DNA from: Triglochin maritima
Lineage: Eukaryota; Streptophyta; Magnoliopsida; Alismatales; Juncaginaceae
NCBI GenBank assembly: GCA_963682175.1
Contig: OY821786.1
Span: forward strand, 27,550,501 to 27,614,500
DNA length: 64,000 nt
Direction of reading: 5' to 3'
The notes under the pieces were generated by a model that was not told where the DNA came from, ran no database searches, and saw only the letters and a program-made list of their open reading frames with translations. The position numbers and the translations under genes were made by a program. Numbering within the stretch: the first letter of the stretch is position 1; each line of letters starts with the position of its first letter. Of this stretch, positions 46,087 through 57,652 are shown one piece after another.

Positions 46087-48206
46087 TGAAGGGAATGTGT
46101 TCTAAAAGTTTTACTTTAAATGTCAATTATTATGAATTGAATGAGAAATCATTTTGTTCCTTGTTTATGTTATTCGTCTTTTAGAAGTGTTAAGGAAGAG
46201 GCTCTTGATCCTTAACCGTAGAGCTCTAAAAGATATTGGTTTACATAAAACAAAAGATATTCGCAATCATGGTAATTAACATGGGACATTAATTACCGAG
46301 TTAAGATTGTCGTGTTGGTCATAGATCATTGTAGCTCTACAAGTGAGTGACGACACGGGTATGCAAAAGAGGAAAATATTACTTTTGTATACTGAATAGA
46401 CCTAATAAGTAAAATATTATAGAAATGTGTTTCTGTGTCATTAATATTTTACTGTGTCTTTGGTCCTTTGATATGAGACTTATATCTGATCACTTAAGGA
46501 ATACTTAATTAGATCAGTGTCTTGAACTATCGATCAGTGTAGTGTAAAGGCATCGGTTGGTTAAGTATAACTTTCGTTGGAGAAGATAGTTAGTCAAAAG
46601 ATTATCATTGCCCCTCTTAATTGAGTGATGATATTAGTGGGCCCCTTGATAAAGCAAAGTTATAATGTGCACAATGTGATTTGAGTTAAGTCACATATTT
46701 ATAACTAGCTTAAAGAGATCAAGAAATGAATACTAATACAAAGATGACACAATACTACTTTGTGTGTATTCTTAATATCATGAGGCAAGGGACGGACACA
46801 AGTGGTGCACTCCATCACTAAATGGATCGTGTTTTGGTTCGAGTGGAATTAAGACATCTAACTAATTGGGAGCTATAATGTGTAGCTAGATACCGCTTAT
46901 AGCTTGTGATATTAAGCTCTTAATATCACTGCCAACTTAGTTTAAATCCTCCCATAGGTCACACCGCAAAAACCGTGAAACAAGAAGCTTGATTTTTGGT
47001 TCATATGATGTGTCGGGTTTCTTATAGAAAATATGACACATGTGGTGAACAAGTAAAATCAATTATGTTGTATATAAACATAATTAGAATCATGATAAAT
47101 TCATATGAGATGCATATATTATGGGATGCAATAATTTATTGTTGCATAGGATAATATATTGCATAAGTTGTGAATTTGCTAAAAACCCCTAAAGTTCAAA
47201 TTTTGTTGGAAATAAATCCAAAATTTGAAAAAGGCAAAATCGGGTAAAAGTTCGGTAATCCGTTGAGGTTCGGTCGACCGAAGGATCTGTGGATCGATCA
47301 ACCGAACACGGAACGGATAATCGTAATTGATTGACCAAACTTGACCAAAGTGCCTGGAGCTTTGGTACGGTGTACCGAACCAGAAACGGTCGACCGAACA
47401 ATGTCAAGTTCCGATATTTTCGGTTAACCGAATAGCACTCGGTCTTACACGTGAATGGGTCTGATCGGTTAAGGAGAATTTTTCCCCTTAAGATTCGGTC
47501 ATCCGTCACGTACTCGGTTAAACGATCGTGACAAATTCGGTTAACCGAGTGGGACTCGGTAAACCGAACAGCGGTCGATTTTCTGCCTTTGATTATTAAG
47601 AGATTAATTTGATCGATGGTTGGATTAGCTCCAAATTTGGTCAAACGTTTTGTGGGTGCATATAATGCATTATGGAATTAATTTGTGAGAGAAATTGTCA
47701 TAAAACCGTGGCTTAAGAATAGCCATGATTAAGAGTAAGATTGGAACCTATAAATAGGTCCTTATTCTCCCTAATTGGGTTACACAATTCAATAATTATT
47801 TTCTCTCTTAATTCACCACAAAAACCCACGAAAATTCTCTTAGTTTTCTAAGTCTTTGGAAGGAGAAATCTCAGAGGCTAAGGAAGGGGTTTGTAGCTAG
47901 ATTCTAAGCTTGTTTGGAGATCGATTGGCTAGCTCCTTTCTCTCCAACCTTGTTTAGGGTTTCGGTGAACACTCGGAGGCATCCGGCGCGGCGAGAAGCA
48001 TCCCCAACGTCTCCGAATCTTCAAGAAGTTTTGAGAACTTCTAGGTATGAATTTCGGAGCCTTTGTTTGTTTTAATAGAGTTTTGAAACTAGATGTTAAA
48101 ACAAACCGATGCATGCATGAAATAAATCAAAGAAAATTGTAATTGATCCTTATTATACATAAAAATTTCGAAAATATATATGTATAATTAAACATGAAAT
48201 CCTACA
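46087..48206 (+). repeat. LTR 2 of the copia element
   Basis: It is 2120 bp, collinear with LTR 1. I count about ten substitutions, all in the last 0.93 kb (from 47285), and none in the first 1.2 kb. It ends AATCCTACA followed by AGGGT. Confidence 0.92.
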
Positions 48207-48398
48207 AGGGTGTCTGGCGCTGTCTTATCTGGGGTTTGGAAAGCAACCGTCGTACTTGGAAAACCGTCGAAATATTTTTAAAACCAATTAAAGGCACGTT
48301 TGGAAAGGGTGACGCGTCAATCTTACTAGACGCTGACTCGCCAACTTTTGGGTACCATGTAGGACATGTCACGGACACCCACGTCCGTGTATAACGAT
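48207..48398. other. Short segment right of the copia element
   Basis: It follows the AGGGT copy and is therefore the sequence that once adjoined 39997. It contains TCGTACTTGGAAAACCGTCG, close to the text before LTR 1, and GGACACCCACGTCCGTGT near its end. It may be the terminus of the Mutator-like element; I cannot prove a terminal repeat. Confidence 0.45.
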
Positions 48399-48539
48399 CC
48401 TTTTACTTAAGTCCTTAACTAACTTGCACGAATGATTCATTAGACTAGGTGTGTGGACTAATTACCTATATATAGTCGACCCGTAGTATTACCGTATTTA
48501 ATGATCGACAAAAATGAGTCCATCGAGTCGTGTTGCTAG
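48399..48539 (+). other. Athila host 3' non-coding region, part 3
   Basis: AACTTGCACGAATGATTCAT and the following text are collinear with 27930-28043 of element X, resuming where part 2 stopped at 29848. It ends with the GCTAG target copy (48535-48539). Confidence 0.8.
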
Positions 48540-50045
48540 TGTGGGATCGTGAGGGTCTCTAATTCTAATCACTTTTAGGCTAATTACCTACTTGTTTAAT
48601 CAATCAAGATATGCGCAGCGGAATTTAAACAAATACAAGTATGTAAAGCAAACCACAACGATGACACTGGATTTTTATAGAGGTTCGGCCTCCCACCTAC
48701 TTCCTCTCTTGCAAGCTCTGTTCGATCTCCCTAAGGCTCCACTTGTGTCTTCACTATCAACCTCATTCCGGGCCGAGATTAAGCCTTTTACAAAACAAGC
48801 TCCGCGAACACTCTCGTGAGCTTGACTTTCTTCTCTCACAATCTGAGAGGAACACTTCGGGCTTTCACCGAATTCCTTGCTTCTTTACAACTGAGATCTT
48901 GAGTGGAACACACTCTCTAACTTGAGCACACTTAGCTTAGGATGTGGAATTGATGCTAAGAGGTGGAAGTTTAAGCTTGGAGAGTAGGATTTGGGGAATG
49001 AGAGACTTGGGAGTTTCTCTTAGGTGTATTTGACAAATGGAAGTATAAGAGTTGTGTAATTGTATCAAGGAAACATCTATTTATAAGCACCTAAGGTATT
49101 ATAGCTGTTGGGGTTGAATTGGGTAAAGATTGTGTAAGATCACAAAACAGAAACTGACAGGACTCAATTCTGAGTAAGTTCGGTCGACCGGATCGGGCCG
49201 TTCGGTCGACCATTTGGCAACTTAGATTAAGGTTCGGTCGACCGGTTAAGGAACGGTCGACCGCCAAAGGCTACAATCTGGGTACACTTAAGTGATCGGT
49301 CGAACCCCGAGATAGGTTTGGTCGACTGATTCACACCAGACACTTTGGGGTTGACAAACAAGATCATATTCGGTCGACCAAAACATGGTCCACGGTCGAC
49401 CGAAAACCGATAGGCACTTTGGGTTTGTCAAGGAATAAAAGTTTGGTCGACCGAACAAGGTCCTCGGTCGACCTATATACTAAATGTATTTGGGGTATAT
49501 GGAGATAATACGAATACGACCGTTGGGTATAATACGATAAAACAAACGGTCGGAAAATATGTTAACTCGGTTGACCGAAAAGTCTGGACGGTCGACTGAA
49601 CTTGGGCAGTTAAACACTAACAGAATATATGATCACTCAGTCGACCGAACAGTCTGTTTCGGTCGACCGAATGTGGGCAGACTGTTCAGGTTTTGGTTTA
49701 GTGTTTTCCGGTCTAAGTTTGGGTGATCTATTGAAGTCCAAATTATATGAAATTTCGTGTGTGACTTCTATAGGGAACCTAGTGTGTGTTTGAGTAGTTT
49801 TTAGCTCAAGTTTTCTCAATTACACAAAGTTCCTAATACTCAAAGAAATACAAATTACATGTCTTCAAATGAGCTTGATTACATGTCTTGACTTGATTTC
49901 CTTTCTTCCTTGAGTCTTGATCACCTGTAGAGGTTAGCACAAAGCAATATATATGCAATGCAACATGTGTGCTACTCTACATAATCACAATTAAGATTAG
50001 GTTGATTAAATCATCAAAACATAGGTTAAGGCCAAAAAGCCAACA
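48540..50045 (-). repeat. Solo LTR, family D, target duplication GCTAG
   Basis: It is 1506 bp, TGTGGGATCG to AAAAAGCCAACA, with GCTAG on both sides (48535-48539, 50046-50050). It is homologous to 9966-11420. The palindrome array is at 49181-49670. The minus-strand TATA box (49077-49085) is 96 bp from the nearest palindrome. Confidence 0.92.
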
Positions 50046-50289
50046 GCTAGGTTGAATAATGCATCAATGTTCAAATTTTGTGGGTATATCCGCTGAAAAC
50101 CCTCAGGAGACAACACTCCTCCTCCTTGGCGACAAGGAGGTTTAACAGCGTATTGCACATGCTAAGTGCAATCATGATTCATACGACAGTGAGTTATGAT
50201 TTCCCTATTTTTGGTATGTTTTTCCTTTCTTTCATTTTTCATTTTCTTTGTTTTGCTCGAGACTAGCAAAAACTAGGTGTATGGGTATT
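50046..50289 (+). other. Athila host 3' non-coding region, part 4
   Basis: It is collinear with 28048-28283 of element X (CCCTCAGGAGACAACACTCC and others) and runs to the purine-rich stretch before the 3' LTR. No gene. Confidence 0.82.
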
Positions 50290-51691
50290 TGATTGACATC
50301 ATATTATGCATATATTTGTGTCTTATATCCTCTATTTTGAACCTAAGTAATGCTACGTAACGAGTTTTATGTTTATGTTTCAGGAATAAACAGGATTGAC
50401 AAGTAGAAACACAAAAAGGACCTGAACGTAAGAAAAAAAAACTGAATTGTGAGACTTATGGACCGACATGCAAGAGGGAAGGACCCGGATATGAACCAAA
50501 ATGACCAATAAGCAAATCGAGAAACTCCACACCTTTATGAGGAGTATTTTGGCAATTTGATTTGGGTCTAAACTCCAACAACCAACTCTGGTGCACTGCA
50601 TATGAAGAAATCAACCCAGCAAAGCGTCTTCCCAGCCAGGGCCGGATCCAAGCATTCCAGACCACCAATTGGCGATTGGATCTGCTCCAGATCCGATAAT
50701 ACTTAGTCGGGTGTTGTATGTGTGTTTTACGTACATTTATAGTATGTCATTTGTCCCACATTGGGGGATTGTACCCGATTACCTTTTCTCATGCCTATAA
50801 ATATAGCTCTTCTTCCTCTTTTGTAATGACTCCTCTCTTAGTGGTAATTCTCTCTACTTGGAGTAAAGCTTTGGAGCAAAACTCTAGTGGAGAGATGCTA
50901 CTTGTAATGTGAGTGAGAAATAAAAGAATGTTTTGTTAGTTTCTTGTTGTTTCTTTTAATTCTTGCATGATTAGTTAATTTTGTTTGTCTTAATCTTAGT
51001 AGAATTAATTAGCATGTTTCCTTTTCCTAGCTTAATTTTTTTTGTCTCCTTTTCTTGATGAATAGTGAGTAGTTCCATCCCCTTTGTGGGTGGAGTTGAT
51101 GTTTATACATGTCATGAAGAATGGAATGAATGCTATATTTTTATGTGATGAATGTGGGTATATTTGTTTGAACAAAAGAGAATACTTAACTTGATGGTTT
51201 CTACCATAATCTTTAGGTACATCCCATGCTTGTGTAGGTTCTTAATAACAAACTTGTTTATGCTCATATTAAATTAGGTACATCATATGCATAAAAACTA
51301 GGTTAGTGATTTGATTGATAGCTCTTGCCACAACCATTAGGTACTTCATATGCATAAAAACACAACCTACACTTTGTGCCCTATTTGAATGCATTCCTCA
51401 CCACTTTATTTCATGTGTAAACACACTCCACCCCTTGGGGGCTTTTCTTCCTGAATTCCAGCCTCTTTGCTAAGTCTTTAGTTTAGTTTTAGTCAATCTC
51501 TAGTTGCTCTCTTTTGCATTTATTAACTACTAGTTTAGTGTAGTTTAGTTTAGCGTAATCACACTTCTTCCTCTTTCTTCTCCACTTTCCTTCGAAAGAA
51601 CTAGAGTTGACACACCTCTCGGTGGATCAACCCGTACTTTCCCCATCTTCACTGACGGTCGTGCACTTGCAGTTAAACTTAATTTCAATCA
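50290..51691 (+). repeat. 3' LTR of the Athila-like host
   Basis: It is 1402 bp, TGATTGACATCAT to TTTCAATCA. One degenerate CCAAT palindrome (50660-50677) lies about 119 bp before TATAAATA (50796). The pentamer CTTGC follows (51692-51696) as the presumed right target copy; the left one is outside the window. Confidence 0.88.
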
Positions 51692-53260
51692 CTTGCCTTG
51701 TAAGTTATCATGTTACCATCCATGTCAATCTACCTCTTGAAGACCCATTGTTATGAATGAATTTCTTTCCTTGAGGAAGATCTACCAAGTTCCACATTTG
51801 GTTGTCATACATGGATTGTATTTCGGATTTCATGGCTTCATGCCATGAATGGGAGTCATCTCTACCCATTACTTTTTGAAAGGTCATTGGATGTTCAGTA
51901 TCAAGTACCAAGATCTCATGAAGGCCTAAATAAAAATCAGGTTTCTTTCTAACTCTCATTGACCTTCTTGGTTCTTGTGGCTCTTGTGGTTCATGAGGTT
52001 CTGCTCGAACATCTTGAACTTCATTCACAAGTTCATGTGGGAGTGGTTAAATCCTTGACTGGACGCTTGTTGGCGATGTGTAAACCTCTTCCTCAATCAT
52101 TTGAGGAACTTATTCACTCATGCTCCCACTAGCCATAGGAACTATGGTTGGGTCATTTCGATCCTCATTTATGCTTTGATCGACATCTTGTAGTGTCTTG
52201 AGTTGTTTCTTGAAGCACGACACTACTCCCACTACTCATTCTTTTGAGAAAATCTTTCTCTAAGAATGTTGCACCCTTATCAACAAATATCTTATTTGTT
52301 GACTTGTGCCAAAAGTAGTATCCTCTTGTTTTTTTAGGATAACCAATAAAGAAGCACTTATCTGCTTTTGACGTAGGCCTCACATCCCCAAATCTTGAGA
52401 AAAGACAAGTTAGGAGCTTATCTTAACCATAACTCGAATGGAGTCTTTTCAACGGATTTAGATGGAACAATATTTAGTGTATAAGTCATTGTTTGGAGTG
52501 CATATCCCCAAAAATAAAGAGGCAATTTGGCTTGGCACATCATTGATCAAACCATGTCGAGCAATGTTCTATTCCTCCTCTTTGACACACCATTCCATTG
52601 TGGTGTTCTTGGTGGAGTGAGTTGTGGTATGGCACCACACTCCTTCAAGTATGTGCTGGATTCATTACTCAAGTATTCTCCTCCACGATCGGTTCGTAGA
52701 GCGTTAAATCTCTTGTTGAGTTGGTTCTCTACTTCATTCTTGAATTCTTTGAACTTGTCAAAAGATTTACTTTTATTCTTCATTATATATATAGCCAAAG
52801 CGACTATAGTCATCTATGAAAGTAATAAAGTATTTATAACATCTCTCACACTTGTGATCATTGGACCATAACTCACAATGTATCAATTCCAATTAATCTT
52901 TCGCCCTTCAACCTTTTTTCTTGAAAGGTTTCTTGGTCAGCTTCCCAATTAAACAAGGTCAGCATGTCTCTATTGTTTTGCAATCAAAGAGACCAAGAAG
53001 ATTAGCTTCTTGTAATTTCTTAATGTGTTTCTCGTTTATGTGACCAAGACGATAGTGTCATAACAGAGTCTCATACTCATGAGACATCTTGAGTCTTTTG
53101 TTATTGATGTTTTGAATTTGTTTACCACTCAATTCAAGCAAATATAAGCCATTACAAATAAGAGCATTTGCATAGAACAAATCATCTTTCGAAACATTAC
53201 AACATGCATTCATAATAGTAATGTTAAAACCATCTATGTCCAAACACGACACAGAAAATT
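51692..53260 (-). pseudogene. Ty1/copia pol, minus: pre-integrase, integrase, RT start
   Basis: Reading leftward from 53252: the GAG-pre-integrase zinc region (LCNGLYLLEL, then HYRLGHINEKHIKKLQEANLLGLFDC) and the integrase core with FIDDYSR and RTDRGGEYLS. The third acidic residue is changed: SKRRNRTLLD where ERRNRTL is usual. Then ADKCFFIGYPKKTRGYYFW, the hinge EPRRSMRVRKKPDF, and the RT start MGRDDSHSWHEAMKSEIQSMYDNQMWNLVDLP. The gene stops in the KARL region at 51692, where the Athila element inserted. Stops and frameshifts are present. Confidence 0.88.
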
Positions 53261-54376
53261 CGTAATAGTAATGTTAAAACCATCTATGTTAATATTAAAT
53301 TGAGTTTGATGTCCCAATCCAGAAAATTGGAACCATCACTCTCAAGGAAATGGAAATGATACTCATGATAAATCCACTTGTAGCTTAAAGTGGAATAAAA
53401 TGAGAAGGAAACATGTTTAATTTTTCATGGGACTTAATTATGACATAATAGGCTTTGGTAGGTCATGTAATCATACATCTGAACCTATCCTAATTATTTC
53501 ATCACAAATAATATTCAAGCATACAATACAAAATCAGAACACAAGATGCAAGTTTGTTTTGCAAACACATGCACATCTGTACCTTAGTTAATTCCATTGT
53601 CTGAAGCACATGTGATTCACTAAATCATTTAAATCCCTTTAAAATGATTTATTATTCTCTGTCACAAGTCGTAAATTAACTTGCACCATGATTTACAAAA
53701 CATATCTTTATGCATGTAAAGGAAATGCAAACCTCTATGCATGCTTTGTTTAGTCAATCCAATAGAAAAATCATTTATTACTCAAATGACTTTCTAATAG
53801 TTCTAAACAGTGAGGAAAATAGTTTCTAACATTTATAAACTATTTAAAAGTCATATAGAAGCTTTAGAAATTATTGATTGACAAACAAACCTTAGCCGGC
53901 CATTAAAACTGTTCTGACCATTGTCCATTGATCAACAAATCTTGAACAAACCACAACAATTTTGTAGAGAGAAAATGTGTTTTCTCGAAACGAGACTTTC
54001 ATATCTTTAATTTCATATAAAGAACAGAAAAATCCATGCAGCCATTTTCTCCAAATCGCAGTTTGGCAAAAACTGGGGCTGCAACCTGGAATTCCAGCAG
54101 TGACCCAGTTTTGTCAATTTTGTACAACATTATAGATCAGACTAAAAACCCGATCTATAATTTTTCTAGCCTTCTATACATCATAAACTGTAGAATTTTA
54201 GAAACAACAAAAAAAACATCCAAAATCTAGAGAAATTTAAATCCGAAAATGAGCTCAAAACATGCAGAACATGAACCACAAGACAAGAGATAGATTAACT
54301 AAGCCCTTATGCATCAAACCACATGATTAAAATGTTCTAATTAGCATAATAGAGAACCTTAATGCTTTGATACCAT
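53261..54376 (-). other. Copia (minus) leader and lost gag region, with primer-binding site
   Basis: No gag domain is readable. A 45-bp tandem duplication around ATAGTAATGTTAAAACCATC lies at about 53213-53285. At 54361-54375 the minus strand reads TGGTATCAAAGCATT, an initiator-Met type primer site, next to the LTR. Confidence 0.75.
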
Positions 54377-55710
54377 TGTTGGGATTTCATGAAGATTATA
54401 GACGAAAATAATATTTTTCGTCCCCTTTAATCGTCAAAATGGATCGTCTCTATTGCTAACTTTAAACAAATAATCAACCAAGCATTTTGCATACAGGATT
54501 GACAACCTAATCTACACTATGCAAATACATCTAAATCGAGATTCAAGATTTAGATTTCATACATTTACCTGGTGAAAACGAATTTCACTAGAACTCTTGA
54601 AAAATCTTCACACCTTTGCCTCCAAGGTTCACCTTGAACAAACACAAGGACTAGTTCAAGATCTTGCTAGAGATCTATTAGTCTTTCCTTTGACAATCAC
54701 TCTATAATGAGTAATATGCACCCACAAAACTTGAGAGAGGAAGGTGGCTGAAAGAGAAAACTTGTTTTTCAAGTTACATTTCTCTTCTCCTTTTATAGGT
54801 GCAAGTTAGGGCAAACCTTAACCATCAGATGGGCTTAATGGGCCCATGACCCATTAGTTTCATATTCCATTCCTATCTTATTGATGAAAGGGTTTAGCTT
54901 TTATAAATTCATGTCATGACAATGTGACATCCATTATCATATTTATGAGCCATAAATATTATGTTATGTATTGTACATTACACTTCTCCAAATAATATTA
55001 GGCACATATCTCATTAAATCATATTAAATGTTACAACATGTAACACTTTATTTTGCCATCTTATCTCATGCATTTAATTTCATATCATATGAAATATAAC
55101 ACATCATATAAAACATGTAAAATACTTCTCTTGTTTCTCGTTCAGTTGGTGTGACCTTTATCGGGGATCCGGGTTGGATTATTAATGGCATAAACCATTT
55201 TATTGCCATAAACTATAAGCGGTATTCTAGCTATACATTATAGTCACACATTCAACACAAATTAAATGTAACGATTTTACAAAACATGATCTTGTAGCAA
55301 CATATTATAAATAACATTACTTGTGTCTATTCCTTGCCTCGTGATATCATGAATAACAAGCAAAGTAGGGTTGTGTCACCTTTGCATTATATTCGTTTGT
55401 TGGTCTCTCTTGAGTAAATTATAAATATATAGTTGGTATCACTTCAACTATATTGCATGCATTTTCAATTCTTCTCTACCAAGGGTCCCAGTGACATCAC
55501 TACTCATTATAAATGAGGGACAATGATATTGTTGACTTATAATCCTTTCCCGCACAATCCATATTAAAGAACTACTTTTATCATCTTTTGTAATAAGCAA
55601 CTTTTAATAGTAATTATGTTACACATTTCTCATGTGAAAAGATACAGTCTCATATCTTAGAATTTGTTTTCACATTGAAAACATTAATGACACAAACACA
55701 ATCCATATCT
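54377..55710 (-). repeat. LTR of the minus-strand copia element, truncated
   Basis: It starts TGTTGGGATTTCATG beside the primer site. It contains the block AAGCGGTATTCTAGCTATAC, shared in weaker form with family A LTRs, but no palindrome array. It breaks off at about 55710, where gypsy LTR sequence begins. Confidence 0.75.
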
Positions 55711-56376
55711 GCTGAATAACAGTCGACCTGCGTGTGCCTTAGTCGACCGATGCTAGTGTAAATGCGGGGTTTTGCCTTGCACCGGTCAAACGATGCCTTT
55801 GGGCGGTCGAACGGGTCACCTTTGTCGTTCGACCGGTTACACTGTAGATCAGCCGGTTGGGGGCATACACCACCTAAACTGTCGACCACCTTTAAATTTG
55901 TTTGACTGATTGTACCTTTAGCAAGTCGGTTGGGGCCTAGAGCTTCTGAATATTCAACCGCGTTTATGATTCATTCGACTGATAGCTTAAGTTAACTTAA
56001 AATCTGTTTGACTGGTATGTATCTTCCTGGACCGGTTGTGGATTTGAGAAAACGATTGAAGTCCCTGTTATTTTTGGTCGATCGGGCCCCTTTGCCGTTC
56101 GACCGTCGGGATGATTATTTTTAATAATATTTGGGGCGTAGACCTTCAAAACGGTCGACCGCCTGTGACCATTTGTTCGACCAATTGGTCATTTTGTTAG
56201 TTGAACCTGGGAGTTGGTCATCCAAATGGTCGACCGATGTATGTTGGTTTTCTTGTTCGGTCGACTGTTGTTACCCTGTTGTGTGTTTGTAGCGTGTGTG
56301 ATCGACTTTGAGGGCAACGGGTTCACCGGCCATTTTAGGGCAACGAAAAGGATAGGTCGGCCTGATAGCGATAGAT

Positions 56377-56475
56377 GGTGGCTCTACGGAGCGGGGTGTT
56401 GGCTCTACGGAGCGAGTGGTGGCTCTACAAAGTGAGTTGTGGCTTTATGGAGTGATTCTAGGCTCTAAAGCGACC
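56377..56475 (+). repeat. Minisatellite in Tekay LTR, copy 1
   Basis: Five units of about 20-24 bp on GGTGGCTCTACGGAGCG; a second copy lies at 58180-58260 and an inverted one at 31121-31250. Confidence 0.75.
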
Positions 56476-56670
56476 GTCCTTGTGAGGCGGGGTTTGTTGG
56501 CCGATGTATGTTCCGACGGGTTCCATGTGTGCACGAGTGGTGTGGGAGTTTGATGTGAGATGGAGGAGAAAGGGGTGATGTTTATTATTTGTTGCATTTT
56601 GTATCATGTTGTTGTTGTTGGTTCATATATGTGTTAGGGGTTTGGCATACAAGGTCTCCTTATGGAAACT

Positions 56671-57652
56671 GAGTTCTTCGGAACGGTCGACCGGACAAAG
56701 ATCGGATGTGCATGGGTTGACCGAAAATATCATGATGTGTCTTGATAATAAAATCGGTCGACCGGGCGTAATACACGGTCGACCGAAAATCTCCAAGAAA
56801 TATCTTGAGGATATAACGATCGACCGGTAAAGGGACGCGGTCGACCAAAATTTATCTAGAGAAATTTTGGTAAGGGAATGGTTGACCGGAGTGTGATGTT
56901 GTTCGACTGAAATTTTCCAGGGACTTTTCCTTATGAATATTTGATCGACCGTCTAGCTCATGGTCCGACAGAACTTGTCAAAGTCATAACCATTCCGTCG
57001 ACCGAGTAGTGGTTTCGGTCGACTGTTTGGCATGATTCTGCCTTGAATTATTAAGAGATTAATGTTGATCATGGGATGGTTTTATTTCAATTATGGTCAA
57101 ACATTTTTTAGGATTATTATGTGTCAATTTGTGATTGGTTTAAGGGAGAGAAAAGTTAGAAATCATGGGTTAGTGGGTAGCCCATGATGTGGGTGTTGAG
57201 AGAGTGTATAAATAGATCTCCTCTCCCTTCTTGTTTCAAGTTAATGCAAAAATTCTCTCTCCCTAACATCTCCACTATTCCATCCAAATTTCTCTTAATT
57301 ATTTCGAGCTTTTGGAGATTAAATTATCACGGAGTTTTAGAGGGGTTATTAGCTAGATTCTAAGCTTGATTTAGAGATTGAGTGGCTAGCTCATTTCTCT
57401 CTAATCTTGTTTAGAGTTTGGTGAACACTTGGAGGCGAATCGACCGACGATTCGACGAGGAACGCAACTCCAGATCTTCATAAAGGTTTTAGAACCTTTG
57501 GGCTGTTTATTTTAATATATATATGTAGAATTACATGATATTAGAATAAATATAAAACAATGTACATGAAATCATTGAGAATATGAAATCAATCTTGTAT
57601 GCATGTATAATTTTTTAAAAATATATACATACATAGTGGCACAAAATCCTAC
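56671..57652 (+). repeat. Copia LTR family A, downstream half, within the gypsy LTR
   Basis: It begins inside the palindrome array (intact copies at 56682, 56755 and 56776) and ends CACAAAATCCTACA. TATA box at 57207-57214. The upstream half is missing, so it is not a simple insertion. Confidence 0.82.

Larger units (their letters stand above)
39998..48206 (+). mobile_element. Ty1/copia element with partial pol and a duplicated flank, target duplication AGGGT
   Basis: AGGGT precedes LTR 1 (39993-39997) and follows LTR 2 (48207-48211). Inside are a primer-binding site, gag, protease remnant and part of integrase, which stops abruptly at about 45525. The next 562 bp repeat the Mutator-block sequence upstream of LTR 1 (39436-39997), including the target copy, and then LTR 2 follows. 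No RT or RNase H is present. Confidence 0.88.

Noticed and set aside
45975..46184. A 69-residue frame repeated from 39886-40095 as a conserved gene
   Set aside because: It spans the flank/LTR junction and is present twice only because of the 2.68-kb duplication.
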